Positions 4,829-5,572 of a stretch of DNA of 5,572 bases are shown here, piece by piece. Below the pieces are notes generated by a model, which was not told the DNA's origin, made no database searches, and saw only the letters and a list, made by a program, of their open reading frames with translations. This stretch comes from Anaerolineae bacterium (lineage in GTDB: Bacteria; Chloroflexota; Anaerolineae; Anaerolineales; Villigracilaceae), in assembly GCA_003158885.1 (NCBI GenBank), contig PMLN01000275.1, forward strand, positions 1,489 through 7,060. The letters are read 5' to 3'. The position numbers and the translations under genes were made by a program. Each line of letters opens with the position of its first letter. Position 1 is the stretch's first letter.

Positions 4829-5572
4829 ATGGATTGTAGCACGAAGAGAGTACTGGCAAGAAAGATTGAGCGGGAAATCGACGCGAGGGGAGTGGAATTT
4901 GATGCAGGGAGTGTGTATGAGAGGTTATCGAAATTAACGGATGTTCGAAAGGCAAAAGGGAAGCTCTATCGATTGGAAACGGTACTGGTGATCATTGTGC
5001 TGGCGAAGCTATGTGGGGAAGACCGGCCCTATGGAATTGCGGATTGGGCGAAGAATCATCGAGAGCAGGTAGTGGAGTTATTGCATTTGGAGCGACCGAA
5101 TATGCCAAGTCATCATACGATTCGCCGGATCATGGGGAGGGTCGTGTGTAAAGAAGAGATTGAGAGGTTGGTGGGGGAATACAATCAGGGTGGGGAACAT
5201 GGGGAAGTGTATGCCATGGATGGGAAAGCGGTGCGCGGGATGCGCAAGAAGGATGAGGAGGGGTCAGAATATCTGTTGAGCGTGTACGATGTGGAGCAAG
5301 GCAAAGTGCTGTCGCAAGTGGAGGTGGGACGCAAGGAAAACGAGATCACGAAGGCGCCTGAAGCCCTAAAAATGGTGGAAATCTCCCAAAAAGTGGTCAC
5401 AGGGGATGCAATCCACACTCAAAAAGCTCTGTCGGCCCAAGTGATCGGCCAAGACGGCGATTATGTTTTTCCAGTCAAGGAGAATCAACTCCATCTGTAT
5501 CAAAACATTCAGCAACTCTTTGCTCCCGAATATCCTAGGCCTGGTTTCGGGAAAATCCAAACGGATTTCCTG
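4829..5572 (+). CDS. ISAs1-family transposase, 3' end beyond the window
   Basis: This is a DDE-type transposase that cuts and joins the ends of its insertion sequence. 248 codons are present with no stop; family members are usually about 370-400 residues, so roughly a third is missing. The N-terminal associated domain spans about 33-115 (LTDVRKAKGKLYRLETVL, then AKLCGEDRPYGIADWA). The catalytic core begins with MDGKAVRG, giving first Asp D131. It continues with LLSVYD (149-154), the KENEIT motif (169-174), TGDAIHTQKA with second Asp D193, and DYVFPVKENQ (211-220). The catalytic Glu and the usual HGR motif should lie past the edge. Nothing in the visible part is broken. The first half is strongly G-rich on the coding strand and the last part is not (hand counts G:C 45:12 in 4841-4960, 24:31 in 5401-5520). 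Confidence 0.9.
   Translation, partial: MDCSTKRVLARKIEREIDARGVEFDAGSVYERLSKLTDVRKAKGKLYRLETVLVIIVLAKLCGEDRPYGIADWAKNHREQVVELLHLERPNMPSHHTIRRIMGRVVCKEEIERLVGEYNQGGEHGEVYAMDGKAVRGMRKKDEEGSEYLLSVYDVEQGKVLSQVEVGRKENEITKAPEALKMVEISQKVVTGDAIHTQKALSAQVIGQDGDYVFPVKENQLHLYQNIQQLFAPEYPRPGFGKIQTDFL

Larger units (their letters stand above)
4771..5572 (+). mobile_element. Insertion sequence, ISAs1 family, left part only
   Basis: A recognisable ISAs1-family transposase starts at 4829 and runs off the window. The left end is not resolved: it lies somewhere between the DUF1684 start (4714) and the leader hairpin (4771), and neither the partner terminal repeat nor a target duplication can be seen. Codon choice (many AGG, AGA, CGA and GGG) differs from the ECF genes, as expected for acquired DNA. 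The element sits just upstream of the divergently oriented DUF1684 gene and may have altered its promoter region. Confidence 0.65.

Overview
The window looks like a piece of a bacterial chromosome, most likely from a Chloroflexota (Anaerolineae-like) organism. This is an inference from protein style, the moderate base composition and the repeat-rich intergenic DNA; nothing in the window is a phylogenetic marker.

Layout. (1) Positions 53-3647, + strand: a three-gene energy-coupling factor (ECF) vitamin/metal uptake operon. It encodes a double ATPase with two fused ABC domains, a membrane substrate-capture (S) component, and the EcfT coupling protein. Together they would make a complete importer: the S protein binds the substrate, EcfT joins it to the ATPases, and ATP hydrolysis tilts the S protein in the membrane. 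The ATPase-ATPase fusion with its own S and T genes resembles the YkoEDC type of system, but the substrate cannot be read from the sequence. About 130 bases of repeat DNA separate the S gene from ecfT, and the ecfT start codon lies inside a 7-base tandem repeat. (2) Positions 3648-3887: a gene-free stretch where ecfT and the next gene converge. It holds a folded dispersed repeat, two interleaved palindromes, a terminator-like hairpin and a 66-base pyrimidine-only tract. (3) Positions 3888-4713, - strand: a DUF1684 family gene split by an apparent single-base frameshift. (4) Positions about 4771 to the end, + strand: the left part of an insertion sequence with an ISAs1-family transposase, cut off by the window edge. 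The transposase ribosome binding site is buried in a long hairpin, an arrangement known to silence transposases in read-through transcripts.

No rRNA, tRNA or CRISPR array was seen. The genes are of known families. The more unusual material is in the non-coding DNA, the N-terminally extended S component and the transposase leader.
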